A stretch of 64,000 nt of DNA from Nocardia higoensis (GTDB lineage: Bacteria; Actinomycetota; Actinomycetes; Mycobacteriales; Mycobacteriaceae): the NCBI RefSeq assembly GCF_015477835.1, contig NZ_JADLQN010000002.1:806001-870000 (forward strand), given 5' to 3'. Positions within the stretch are counted from its first letter, which is position 1. Every line of letters begins with the position of its first letter. Positions 16,495 to 23,622 of this stretch are shown piece after piece. Below the pieces are notes generated by a model that saw only the letters and a list, made by a program, of their open reading frames with translations, had not been told where the DNA came from and ran no database searches. The translations under genes were made by a program, and so were the position numbers.

Positions 16495-16622
16495 GAACAC
16501 TTCTCGCCGCCACCGAAGCCGTTCCTCGTCCACGCTACTAGCGCAAGGCCCGGCCACCGCCAGATCTCGGCGGGTGGCCTTTCGACCAGTTGTTTCGATG
16601 CGGCGAAGGGGACGGAGAGCGG

Positions 16623-16949
16623 ATGGTGGACGAACGGCCGAGGGCGATCGGCCTGATCCAGCGGAATCTGGTGTGCGGAGCGGAGGTCGACCTCGAGTCG
16701 TTGGCGGCCAGGCACGGTATGCGGCTGGCCTTCACGGTATCGGTCGACGCTTCGCCGTTGGTGGTGGCGATGGCGGTGGCGCGGCATGTGGCGGAATTCG
16801 AGGCGGTAGCTGTGGTGGTGCCGGGGTTCGAGCACGCCGATCCGGTGCGTCACGTGGTGACCGATGTGGCGGCGCTGGTGACGCCGATGGCGGTGTATCC
16901 GAAGGGGTTCCGGTGGATCCCGCCGGACAGCGAGGAGGAGGGTTCGTGA
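16623..16949 (+). CDS. Conserved small protein, 108 aa, unknown function
   Basis: The ATG at 16623 has GGAG 5 nt upstream. The protein alternates predicted strands and helices: RAIGLIQRNLV, LESLAARHGMRLAFTVSV, AEFEAVAVVVPGFEHADPV, then VTDVAALVTPMAVYPKGFRW. The opening AIG(L/Y)-x-R pattern and the alpha/beta order recall the N-terminal fold of serine recombinases, but no catalytic Ser motif is seen, so I leave it unnamed. Its stop overlaps the start of the next tiny membrane peptide. A degenerate copy of its C-terminal part lies at 17120-17236. Confidence 0.72.
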   Translation: MVDERPRAIGLIQRNLVCGAEVDLESLAARHGMRLAFTVSVDASPLVVAMAVARHVAEFEAVAVVVPGFEHADPVRHVVTDVAALVTPMAVYPKGFRWIPPDSEEEGS

Positions 16950-17080
16950 AGAGCTGTGATGTGGTGCTCGCGGTGCTGGTGCTGGGTTTGACCGGACTGA
17001 CGTTGCTGTGGCTGCGACCGTCCCGGTCGCAGATCGGGGAGCGCGGGGACGAGCAGGACGTGGCCGAGCGGGACGAGTGA
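16946..17080 (+). CDS. Single-span membrane peptide, 44 aa (copy A)
   Basis: The GTG at 16946 overlaps the stop of the 108-aa gene (GTGA). VKSCDVVLAVLVLGLTGLTLLWLRP gives one transmembrane helix (about residues 5-23), followed by a charged, acidic tail (ERGDEQDVAERDE). It shares the pattern VK-x-x-(D/E)-VVL-x-VLV...L...T..W..P with the 46-aa peptide at 17255, so the two are paralogues. Function is unknown; it could anchor or regulate the 108-aa protein. Confidence 0.65.
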   Translation: MKSCDVVLAVLVLGLTGLTLLWLRPSRSQIGERGDEQDVAERDE

Positions 17081-17090
17081 GGGTGGCGTC

Positions 17091-17122
17091 TGTCGGAGGT
17101 CTCGATTGTCGGAGGTCTCGAT
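17091..17122 (+). repeat. Exact tandem 16-bp repeat
   Basis: TGTCGGAGGTCTCGAT occurs twice head to tail (17091-17106, 17107-17122), directly after the 44-aa peptide gene and before the decayed copy of the 108-aa gene. It marks the junction of the cassette duplication. Confidence 0.85.
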
Positions 17123-17236
17123 CACGGGCGTGCCGAGTTTCGATCACGCCGATCCGGTTACGCGGTGATCGACGGATTCGGCGGTGCGGCGACGCCGATG
17201 GCGTTGACACCGAGTGATTTTCGGCACCGCCGTCTC
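17120..17236 (+). pseudogene. Decayed C-terminal remnant of a second copy of the 108-aa gene
   Basis: From GTGCCG at 17130 the DNA parallels the 108-aa gene: VP-x-F-(E/D)-HADPV is readable until a TGA at 17166-17168. After a one-base shift the frame continues with GGAATPMAL, matching AALVTPMAV of the intact gene. The N-terminal two thirds are missing. The remnant sits directly upstream of membrane peptide copy B, just as the intact gene sits before copy A. Confidence 0.7.
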
Positions 17237-17254
17237 CTGACGAGAGGAGAGGCT

Positions 17255-17395
17255 GTGAAAGTGAGCGAGGTCGTGTTGATCGTGCTGGTGGTGGCACTGG
17301 CGGCGATGACCGTGGTGTGGTTTCAGCCGCCCGGGACCGATAGCGAGGATCGCGAAAGCGAGGAACGATCGACGAACGGCGCCGAGCGTGAGTGA
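17255..17395 (+). CDS. Single-span membrane peptide, 46 aa (copy B)
   Basis: The GTG at 17255 has AGGAG 5-6 nt upstream, so it can be translated although its former upstream partner has decayed. VKVSEVVLIVLVVALAAMTVVWFQPP gives one transmembrane helix, followed by an acidic, Ser/Glu-rich tail (DSEDRESEERSTNGAERE). It is about 40-45% identical by eye to copy A over the helix. A longer open frame from 17165 exists but runs through the pseudogene. Function is unknown. Confidence 0.62.
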   Translation: MKVSEVVLIVLVVALAAMTVVWFQPPGTDSEDRESEERSTNGAERE

Positions 17396-17456
17396 CGGCC
17401 GCCGGATCGGCCCGCGACGGGCGGGCGTCCCACACCGGCACCCGTCACCGCACTCG

Positions 17457-17491
17457 CCCGCTCGACCGGCCGCCTGTCCCGGTCGAGCGGG
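17457..17491. terminator. Bidirectional terminator-like hairpin
   Basis: CCCGCTCGACCGG (17457-17469) pairs perfectly with 17479-17491 across a 9-nt loop. It lies between the converging membrane peptide gene and the LLM oxidoreductase gene, where both need a stop. There is no T run on either side. Confidence 0.6.
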
Positions 17492-17498
17492 CTGACCT

Positions 17499-18434
17499 TC
17501 AGCCCAGCTGTGGGGTGACCTCGGCGGCGAACAATTCGAGGTGATCGAGATCCGACAGATCCAGCATCTGCAGGTAGAGGCGGGTGATGCCGGTCTCGGC
17601 GCGGTAGCGGCCGATGGCGTCGACGACCTCGGCGGGGGTTCCCGCCAGGCCGTTGCGCTTCAACTCCTCGACCTCGCGGCCGATGGCGGCGGCGCGGCGG
17701 GCGACCTCGGCGTCGTCCCGGCCGAGGCACAGCACCTGAGCGGCCGAACGGGTGATCTCGGCAGGGCTGCGGCCGATCGCCTCGGCCGCAGCCGCGACCC
17801 GTTCGAACTGGGTCGCGGCCGTGGCCGCGTCGGTGAACGGCAGGTTGAATTCTTGCGCGAACCGGGCGGCCAGCGCCGGGGTGCGCTTCTTGCCGCTGCC
17901 GCCGATGATCAGCGGCGGGCGCGGTGACTGCGCCGGCTTGGGCAGTGCCGGGCTGCCGTTCAGTTCGTAGTGCTTGCCTCGGTAGTCGAAGGTGCTGCCG
18001 ACCGGCGTCTCCCACAGGCCGGTGATGATCTCCAGTTGCTCGGTGAAGCGGTCGAAGCGTTCGCGCACCTCAGGCAGGGGGATGCCGTAAGCGGTGTGCT
18101 CAGCGTCGAACCAGCCCGCGCCGAAACCGAACTCGACGCGTCCGCCCGACATCTGGTCCACCTGCGCCACCGAGATCGCCAGCACCGACGGATGCCGGAA
18201 GGTGGCCGAGGTCACCAAGGTGCCGAGCCGGATGCGGGAGGTCTCGCGGGCCAGGCCCGCCAGCGTGATCCAGGCGTCGGTCGGGCCGGGCAGACCCGAG
18301 ACGTCGCCCATCTTCAGGAAGTGGTCGGAGCGGAAGAAGGCGTCGAAACCGGCGTCTTCGGTGGTCTTGGCGACGCGCAGCAGGTCGTCGTAGCTCGCGC
18401 CTTGCTGGGGTTCGGTGAAGATGCGTAGGTCCAC
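17499..18434 (-). CDS. LLM-class (luciferase-like, probably F420-dependent) oxidoreductase
   Basis: The predicted protein has 311 aa from a GTG at 18434 (VDLRIFTEPQQGASYDDLLRVAKTTEDAGFDAFFRSDHF); a GTG two codons upstream is also possible. The luciferase-like TIM barrel is shown by DAWITLAGLARETSRIRLGTLVTSATFRHP, GGRVEFGFGAGWFDAEH, and RPPLIIGGSGKKRTPALAARFAQEFN. Actinobacterial members of this subgroup usually use coenzyme F420, but FMN use cannot be excluded. The substrate is unknown. It diverges from the SNF2 helicase, 52 bp apart. Confidence 0.86.
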   Translation of the reverse strand: MDLRIFTEPQQGASYDDLLRVAKTTEDAGFDAFFRSDHFLKMGDVSGLPGPTDAWITLAGLARETSRIRLGTLVTSATFRHPSVLAISVAQVDQMSGGRVEFGFGAGWFDAEHTAYGIPLPEVRERFDRFTEQLEIITGLWETPVGSTFDYRGKHYELNGSPALPKPAQSPRPPLIIGGSGKKRTPALAARFAQEFNLPFTDAATAATQFERVAAAAEAIGRSPAEITRSAAQVLCLGRDDAEVARRAAAIGREVEELKRNGLAGTPAEVVDAIGRYRAETGITRLYLQMLDLSDLDHLELFAAEVTPQLG

Positions 18435-18486
18435 GTCCACCCACCGTAGTCCGGGTGGTGTCGCAGGCGCCTGATTGGATGGGTGG

Positions 18487-21327
18487 ATGCTGCACGGACT
18501 GTGGTCACCGGGGTCGGGCCTGGTGCTGTGGACCGAGGGGGACGTGCCCGCGGAGTTGCCCGAGCCGCTGGGTTCGCTGCTGCGCGGGTCGCGGTGGCGG
18601 CATCGCGCGCCCGCCCTCGTGCCCGGACCGGACGGGCCGGTAGCCGGTCGGGTGCGGGCGCACGCGCTCGTGCCACACGCGGCGGCGGCGGCATTGCGGC
18701 AGCGTTTGCCGGTCGGACTGGTGTCGGGCGACCTGCGGTTCCTCGCGCGGGTCACCGACGGCCTGGACCGTTGGGTGCGGGCCGGACGCGTCGTACCGGA
18801 TCTGGATCGGGCCGACGGCCAGTGGTGGGTGCGCTGGCGGCTGGTCGGCGGGGAACGCCAGCGGGCGTGGCTGGCCGAGCTCGCGGTGACGATGCCCGCC
18901 GCTCTCCGGGTCGCGGGCAGGCCCGCCGAGGTGCTCGACGATCTTGTTCGCGAGCTGACCGACCCCATCGCCCGGCGGTACCTCGCCGACATCCCGGTCA
19001 CCCATCCGCTGGTGCGGGGGCTGATCGCCGACGAGCCGCTCGACTCCGGTAGTCATCAGCTCGCGGAGGTGCTGCGGCGCTGGCGTGCGTCGCTGACCGT
19101 CGACGAACCGGAACTGGTCCTGCGGCTGCTCGAACCGGACGGCCTGGGCAGCGGAACCGACGAGGACTCCGAGGCGCAGGACGCTTCCGTCTCGTCCGGG
19201 GAGGACGACATCGCGCTGTGGCGGCTCGAAGTCTGCCTGCGCACCGAGGAGTCCGCGCCCGCGCCGGTGCCGATCGATGCCGAACCTCGGCTGCTGCGTA
19301 CCGCGCTGGAGAAACTCGGCGAGGCGCAGCGCGTCTATCCGCGCCTGCGCGATCTGCCGTCCGACCCGTACTCGCTGGACCTGTTGCTGCCCACCGAAGT
19401 CGTCGCCGACCTGGTCGCCCATGGCGCGATCGCGCTGCGCGAGGCGGGGGTGCGGCTGTTGCTTCCGCGTGCGTGGAACATCGCCGAGCCGAGCATGCGT
19501 CTGCGCGTGACCAGCGGCGCGCCGGCCGCCGAGAGCACCGTCGGTATGCGCGGACTGCTGTCGTTCCGCTGGGAGCTGGCCGTCGGCGACAAGGTGCTCA
19601 CTCGCGCGGAGATGGGGAAGCTGATCCGGGCGAAATCCGATCTGGTCCAGTTGCGCGGTGAATGGGTGCAGGCCGACCACAAGGCGCTCGCCGCCGCGGC
19701 CCGCTATGTGGCCGCACACCTGGACGATTCGCCGGTCACCCTGGCCGACATGCTCGGCCATATCGCCGCCACCCGCGTGGACAAAGTGCCGCTCACCGAG
19801 GTCACCGCCACCGGATGGGCCGGAGAACTGTTCGAGCGGGAAGGCGACCGTGAACCGGTTCCGCCGCCCGCCGGGCTGAAAGCGCGGCTGCGCCCCTATC
19901 AGCAGCGCGGCCTGACCTGGCTGGTGGCCATGAGCCGGTTGAACTGCGGCGCTGTCCTGGCCGACGACATGGGCCTGGGCAAGACCGTCCAGGTGCTGGC
20001 CCTGCTCGCGCACGAACGCGAGACCGGCGAGGCGGGGGGTCCCACCCTGCTGGTGTGCCCGATGTCGGTGGTCGGGAACTGGCAGCGTGAGGCCGCGCGC
20101 TTCACCCCCGGTCTGCGGGTGCTCGTCCATCACGGCAAGGACCGCAGGCACGGCCTCGATCTGGAGGAAGCCGTCGCCGACGCCGATCTGGTGCTCATCA
20201 CCTACGCGATCCTGGCCAGGGATGTGCTCGAACTGTCCGCTCTGAAGTGGGATCGTGTGGTCCTCGACGAGGCTCAGCACATCAAGAACGCGGCAACCGC
20301 CCAGGCGCGCGCCGCCCGCGCCGTGCCCGCCCGGCATCGCCTGGCGCTCACCGGCACCCCGGTCGAGAACCGGCTCGAGGAGTTGCGCTCGATCATGGAT
20401 TTCGCGATGCCGAAGCTGCTGGGCACCCCGCAGACCTTCCGCGCCAGGTTCGCGGTGCCGATCGAACGCGAACAGGATCAGAACGCGCTGTCGCGGCTGC
20501 GTCTGGTGACCGGCCCGTTCGTGCTGCGCAGGCTCAAGACCGACCCGGCCGTCATCGGCGACCTGCCCGACAAGCTGGAGATGACGGTGCGCGCCAACCT
20601 GACCGTCGAGCAGGCGGCGCTGTATCAGGCGGTCGTCGACGATATGCTCGACAAGATCAGGAATGCCAAGGGGATGGCGCGCAAGGGCGCGGTGCTCGCG
20701 GCGCTCACCAATCTCAAACAGGTGTGCAACCATCCCGCGCACTATCTGCGCGACCATTCGCCGGTGCTGCGGCGCGGCAGGCACCGCTCCGGCAAGCTCG
20801 CGCTGGTCGAGGACGTGCTGGACACGGTGATCGCCGAGGGCGAGAAAGCCCTGCTGTTCACCCAGTTCCGCGAGTTCGGCGAGCTGCTCGTCCCCTACCT
20901 CACCGAGCGGTTCGGCACCGCCATCCCGTTCCTGCACGGCGGGGTCGACAAGAACAACCGCGACGCGATGGTGGAGCGCTTCCAATCCGAGAGCGGCCCG
21001 CCGCTGATGCTGTTGTCGCTCAAGGCCGGCGGCACCGGCCTGAATCTGACCGCGGCCAATCATGTGGTGCATCTGGACCGTTGGTGGAATCCGGCAGTCG
21101 AGAACCAGGCCACCGACCGCGCCTACCGCATCGGCCAGCGCCGTGACGTGCAGGTCCGCAAGCTGGTGTGCGTCGACACCATCGAGGAGCGGATCGACGA
21201 GATGATCACCGGCAAGAGCAGACTGGCCGATCTCGCCGTCGGCGCGGGGGAGAACTGGATCACCGAACTGGGCACCGACGAGCTACGGGAATTGTTCACG
21301 CTGGGAGCGGAGGCGGTGGGCGAATGA
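18487..21327 (+). CDS. SNF2-family helicase
   Basis: The 946-aa protein begins with a roughly 400-residue N-terminal region specific to bacterial SNF2 proteins, then the helicase core. Motif I DDMGLGKT is near residue 493, the DEAQ box in VVLDEAQHIKN near 592, motif III LTGTPVENRLEEL near 620, and motifs V-VI in LKAGGTGLNLTAANHVVHLDRWWNP and QATDRAYRIGQ near 843-880. It resembles actinobacterial HelZ-type ATPases and is expected to translocate on DNA. The ATG 18487 start is preferred over TTG 18475. Its stop overlaps a tiny ORF leading into the SWIM gene. Confidence 0.93.
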   Translation: MLHGLWSPGSGLVLWTEGDVPAELPEPLGSLLRGSRWRHRAPALVPGPDGPVAGRVRAHALVPHAAAAALRQRLPVGLVSGDLRFLARVTDGLDRWVRAGRVVPDLDRADGQWWVRWRLVGGERQRAWLAELAVTMPAALRVAGRPAEVLDDLVRELTDPIARRYLADIPVTHPLVRGLIADEPLDSGSHQLAEVLRRWRASLTVDEPELVLRLLEPDGLGSGTDEDSEAQDASVSSGEDDIALWRLEVCLRTEESAPAPVPIDAEPRLLRTALEKLGEAQRVYPRLRDLPSDPYSLDLLLPTEVVADLVAHGAIALREAGVRLLLPRAWNIAEPSMRLRVTSGAPAAESTVGMRGLLSFRWELAVGDKVLTRAEMGKLIRAKSDLVQLRGEWVQADHKALAAAARYVAAHLDDSPVTLADMLGHIAATRVDKVPLTEVTATGWAGELFEREGDREPVPPPAGLKARLRPYQQRGLTWLVAMSRLNCGAVLADDMGLGKTVQVLALLAHERETGEAGGPTLLVCPMSVVGNWQREAARFTPGLRVLVHHGKDRRHGLDLEEAVADADLVLITYAILARDVLELSALKWDRVVLDEAQHIKNAATAQARAARAVPARHRLALTGTPVENRLEELRSIMDFAMPKLLGTPQTFRARFAVPIEREQDQNALSRLRLVTGPFVLRRLKTDPAVIGDLPDKLEMTVRANLTVEQAALYQAVVDDMLDKIRNAKGMARKGAVLAALTNLKQVCNHPAHYLRDHSPVLRRGRHRSGKLALVEDVLDTVIAEGEKALLFTQFREFGELLVPYLTERFGTAIPFLHGGVDKNNRDAMVERFQSESGPPLMLLSLKAGGTGLNLTAANHVVHLDRWWNPAVENQATDRAYRIGQRRDVQVRKLVCVDTIEERIDEMITGKSRLADLAVGAGENWITELGTDELRELFTLGAEAVGE

Positions 21328-21422
21328 TCGGCGCGGCCAGGAAGTATGTGCCCGGCGCGGGCGGTGATTACGTGCCCGGCGCGGGCGGTGCGGCGCGCCC
21401 GGCAGAGAGGGGTCGGGAGTGA
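21324..21422 (+). CDS. Micro-ORF linking the SNF2 and SWIM genes, 32 aa
   Basis: The ATG overlaps the SNF2 stop (ATGA), and its TGA overlaps the SWIM GTG (GTGA), giving a gapless chain of three reading frames. The peptide contains two copies of an eight-residue unit, KYVPGAGG and DYVPGAGG. It may be a coupling leader that hands ribosomes to the SWIM gene rather than a functional peptide. No family is recognised. Confidence 0.35.
   Translation: MIGAARKYVPGAGGDYVPGAGGAARPAERGRE
21345..21390 (+). repeat. Two 22-nt direct repeats, period 24
   Basis: The units at 21345-21366 and 21369-21390 differ at one base (TATGTG versus TACGTG) and share CCCGGCGCGGGCGGTG. They encode the YVPGAGG repeat of the 32-aa micro-ORF. 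The GC-rich units could also fold as RNA. Confidence 0.75.
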
Positions 21423-22159
21423 GCCGCGGCGTCAGCGCGCGCACCAAGCGCGGCGGATTCGGGCGCACCTGGTGGGGCAAGGCGTTCATCGACGCGGTCG
21501 AGGCCATGTCCGAACCGGGCAGGCTCGCTCGCGGTCGCAGCTACGCCCGCGCGGGCAATGTGATCGACTACCGCATCGACATCGGCATCGTCGTCGCCGA
21601 AGTGCAGGGCAGCCAGCCGCGTCCGTTCACCGCCGAATTCACCGTCCGCCGCCTGCGTGAGGAAGAGATCGAACTACTCGTCGAGACCATCCGCGCGGCA
21701 CCGGGCACGCTCGCCGATATCGCCTCCGGCGTCCTGCCCGCCGCCCTCGGCCCGCACCTGCTCCCCACCACTGCCGCCGACCTGGACTTCTCCTGCACCT
21801 GCCCCGACCCCGGCTGGCCGTGCAAGCACGCCGCCGCCGTCTGCTACCTGCTCGCCGAACGCCTCGACGAAGCGCCGCGGGAAATACTCACGTTGCGCGG
21901 CCTGGATCTCGACGCTCTCATCGCCCGGCTCGAACGCACCCCCGATCCCGGCGAGGACGACACCGCCGACCTGACCGACCCTTACGGTGACCAGCGCGAA
22001 TTGCCTGCCCCGCCCCGCATCGAGTTCCGTTCGGCCATAGACGATCTCGATCCCGTGCTGTTGCGTAAGGCGTTGCGGATGGTGTCCGAAGACGAGACGA
22101 ACGCGACGACGGCGCTGAAGGAGTTGCGGACTCTCTACGCAGCGCTCGAGCGGTCCTGA
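21419..22159 (+). CDS. SWIM zinc-finger protein, partner of SNF2 helicase
   Basis: The 246-aa protein starts at the GTG at 21419. The SWIM motif C-x-C-x6-C-x-H is at Cys126, Cys128, Cys135 and His137 (SCTCPDPGWPCKHAAAV). The N-terminus, TKRGGFGRTWWGKAFIDAVEAM, is characteristic of bacterial SWIM proteins encoded next to SNF2 ATPases. SWIM domains bind DNA or protein partners; here it most likely works with the upstream helicase. Expression is coupled through the micro-ORF at 21324. Confidence 0.9.
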   Translation: MSRGVSARTKRGGFGRTWWGKAFIDAVEAMSEPGRLARGRSYARAGNVIDYRIDIGIVVAEVQGSQPRPFTAEFTVRRLREEEIELLVETIRAAPGTLADIASGVLPAALGPHLLPTTAADLDFSCTCPDPGWPCKHAAAVCYLLAERLDEAPREILTLRGLDLDALIARLERTPDPGEDDTADLTDPYGDQRELPAPPRIEFRSAIDDLDPVLLRKALRMVSEDETNATTALKELRTLYAALERS

Positions 22160-22438
22160 GCACCCGGCCGCCCGGTGTACGGTCGGCGGCTTGGTTGGCA
22201 CCCGGCAGCGAGGCCGATCGCGTGACCGGACTTCGTTCGGGCGGTCCCGTCCGGAACGCGGTGTCGGAACTTCTCGGCGCCGGGTGCCTCACTCAGTGTG
22301 CGGCCAGGCCACGGTGCCGGGAAATGTCCGAGCACTGCCCTGCCGCTGCCCGATTGCCGCTCGGGCAGTACTGCTGTCGCGCCCACCGGCCCTCATCTAC
22401 GGCGGACGTCAGATTGCCGCGTTCCGGGGAGAATCCGG
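22160..22438. other. Intergenic stretch with no supported gene
   Basis: Codon patterns here are not coding-like in any frame. If the antitoxin remnant at 22439 once had a toxin, the toxin gene would be expected here on the minus strand, but no PIN-domain signature (initial Asp in a VDTSA-like start, or later acidic residues) can be read. Confidence 0.5.
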
Positions 22439-22675
22439 TCACTTCGAGAAGGCTTGCTTGCGAGCCGCTTTCGCTGCCTCATGTGCTGCCGTGGCATGAT
22501 CGAAATCGCCCCGCTGCCCACGATCGAAAAGCCGCTGCGCGGCTTCCACCCGCCGGACACGCTCGACATCGTCACGAAGCGCAGCGTCGACAGTGTCCTG
22601 CTCGTCAGTTGCCCCCCATCAGCCGCATCGCCTCGCCGAGCGCTCGTCGTCCGAGTCGATCCGCGTGACAGTCAC
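22439..22675 (-). pseudogene. VapB-type antitoxin remnant
   Basis: The GTG at 22675 has GGGGAGG 6 nt upstream. The product starts VTVTRIDSDDE, the classic VapB opening. A lost base then shifts the frame to one reading LGEAMRLMGG, and an extra G in a six-G run shifts it back to TDEQDTVDAALRDDVERVRRVEAAQ and on to DFDHATAAHEAAKAARKQ and a TGA at 22441-22439. Read straight through, the frame is broken only by one TGA (codon 19). Two compensating one-base changes therefore inactivate an otherwise complete roughly 78-aa antitoxin. No vapC follows. Confidence 0.7.
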
Positions 22676-22805
22676 AGTGCGCCTCCCCTATCGGATATCC
22701 GCATCCACTGTATGTCCTGAACATCGGCCGATCAGCGGTTGAACGATCCCCTCCGTCTGCAGAGAGCTGTCGATGTGGTGGGCGGATTCGCCTAGGCTGG
22801 CCGGC

Positions 22806-23615
22806 ATGGCGGGTGCGTGCTCACCGGATTCCCGGCGTGACGGCGCGACGCGCGACGACCTCGGCACTGCCGTCGCGCTCACCGCGCCCGTCCGCCGGGT
22901 GGTCTCCCTGGTGCCCTCACTCACCGAGGCCGTCGCCCACACCTGCTCCGAAACGCTGATCGCGGCGACACAGTGGTGCACACACCCGGCCGATCTGGAC
23001 GTCGAGCGGGTGCGCGGCACCAAGAACCCCGACGTGCGCCGCATCATCGAATTGGCCCCTGACGTGGTGCTGTGCAACCAGGAGGAGAACCGCCGCCTAG
23101 ATGTCGACCGCCTGCGCGCCGCCGGTATCGCCGTGTGGGTGACGAAGATCGAAACCCTCGACGCGGCGTTCACCTCCTTGATCAGGCTGTTCACGACCGC
23201 ATTCGCCCGGCCCGCCCCCGGCTGGCTCACCACCGCGCAGGAGAATTGGGCCGCACCGCCTCCTGAACCATCGTGCCCGGCCGTCATCCCGATCTGGCGC
23301 AACCCGTGGATGGTCGTCGGCCGCGACACCTTCGCCGGTGACCTGGCCACTCGCCTCGGCCTGCACCTGGTTCACGCCGATCGCCCCGATCGCTACCCGA
23401 GGGTCACCGACGCCGAGCTGACCAGCGGCGTCGAGCTGGCCGTCCTGCCCGACGAGCCCTATGTGTTCACCGCGCACGACGGTCCCGACGCCTTCCCCGG
23501 CATCCCCGTCGCCTTGGTCGAAGGCCGCGCGCTGACCTGGTACGGGCCGTCCCTGGCGACCGCGCGCGCCGACCTCACCCGGCAGCTGGCCGCCGCGACG
23601 ACTCGCCGGGCCTAG
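22806..23615 (+). CDS. Helical-backbone metal receptor (BtuF/cobalamin-binding-like), cytoplasmic form
   Basis: The 269-aa protein starts at the ATG at 22806. RRVVSLVPSLTEAVAH near residue 35 and GTKNPDVRRIIELAPDVVLCNQEENR near 75 are the signature blocks of the BtuF/TroA-like fold that binds cobalamin or iron chelates. There is no signal peptide or lipobox, so it is not a standard ABC solute receptor. Cytoplasmic homologues are common in actinobacteria but their role is unclear. No transport genes adjoin it. A TAGGCT box lies 12 nt before the ATG, suggesting a very short leader. Confidence 0.72.
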   Translation: MAGACSPDSRRDGATRDDLGTAVALTAPVRRVVSLVPSLTEAVAHTCSETLIAATQWCTHPADLDVERVRGTKNPDVRRIIELAPDVVLCNQEENRRLDVDRLRAAGIAVWVTKIETLDAAFTSLIRLFTTAFARPAPGWLTTAQENWAAPPPEPSCPAVIPIWRNPWMVVGRDTFAGDLATRLGLHLVHADRPDRYPRVTDAELTSGVELAVLPDEPYVFTAHDGPDAFPGIPVALVEGRALTWYGPSLATARADLTRQLAAATTRRA

Positions 23616-23622
23616 GCAGCCC

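Noticed and set aside
17165..17395. A 76-aa protein including the membrane peptide copy B
   Set aside because: The first 30 codons are the decayed remnant of the 108-aa gene; the real start is the GTG at 17255 with its own ribosome site.
22135..22386. Possible VapC toxin gene downstream of the antitoxin remnant
   Set aside because: The open frame has no PIN-domain acidic residues or VDTSA-like start; it looks like non-coding sequence.
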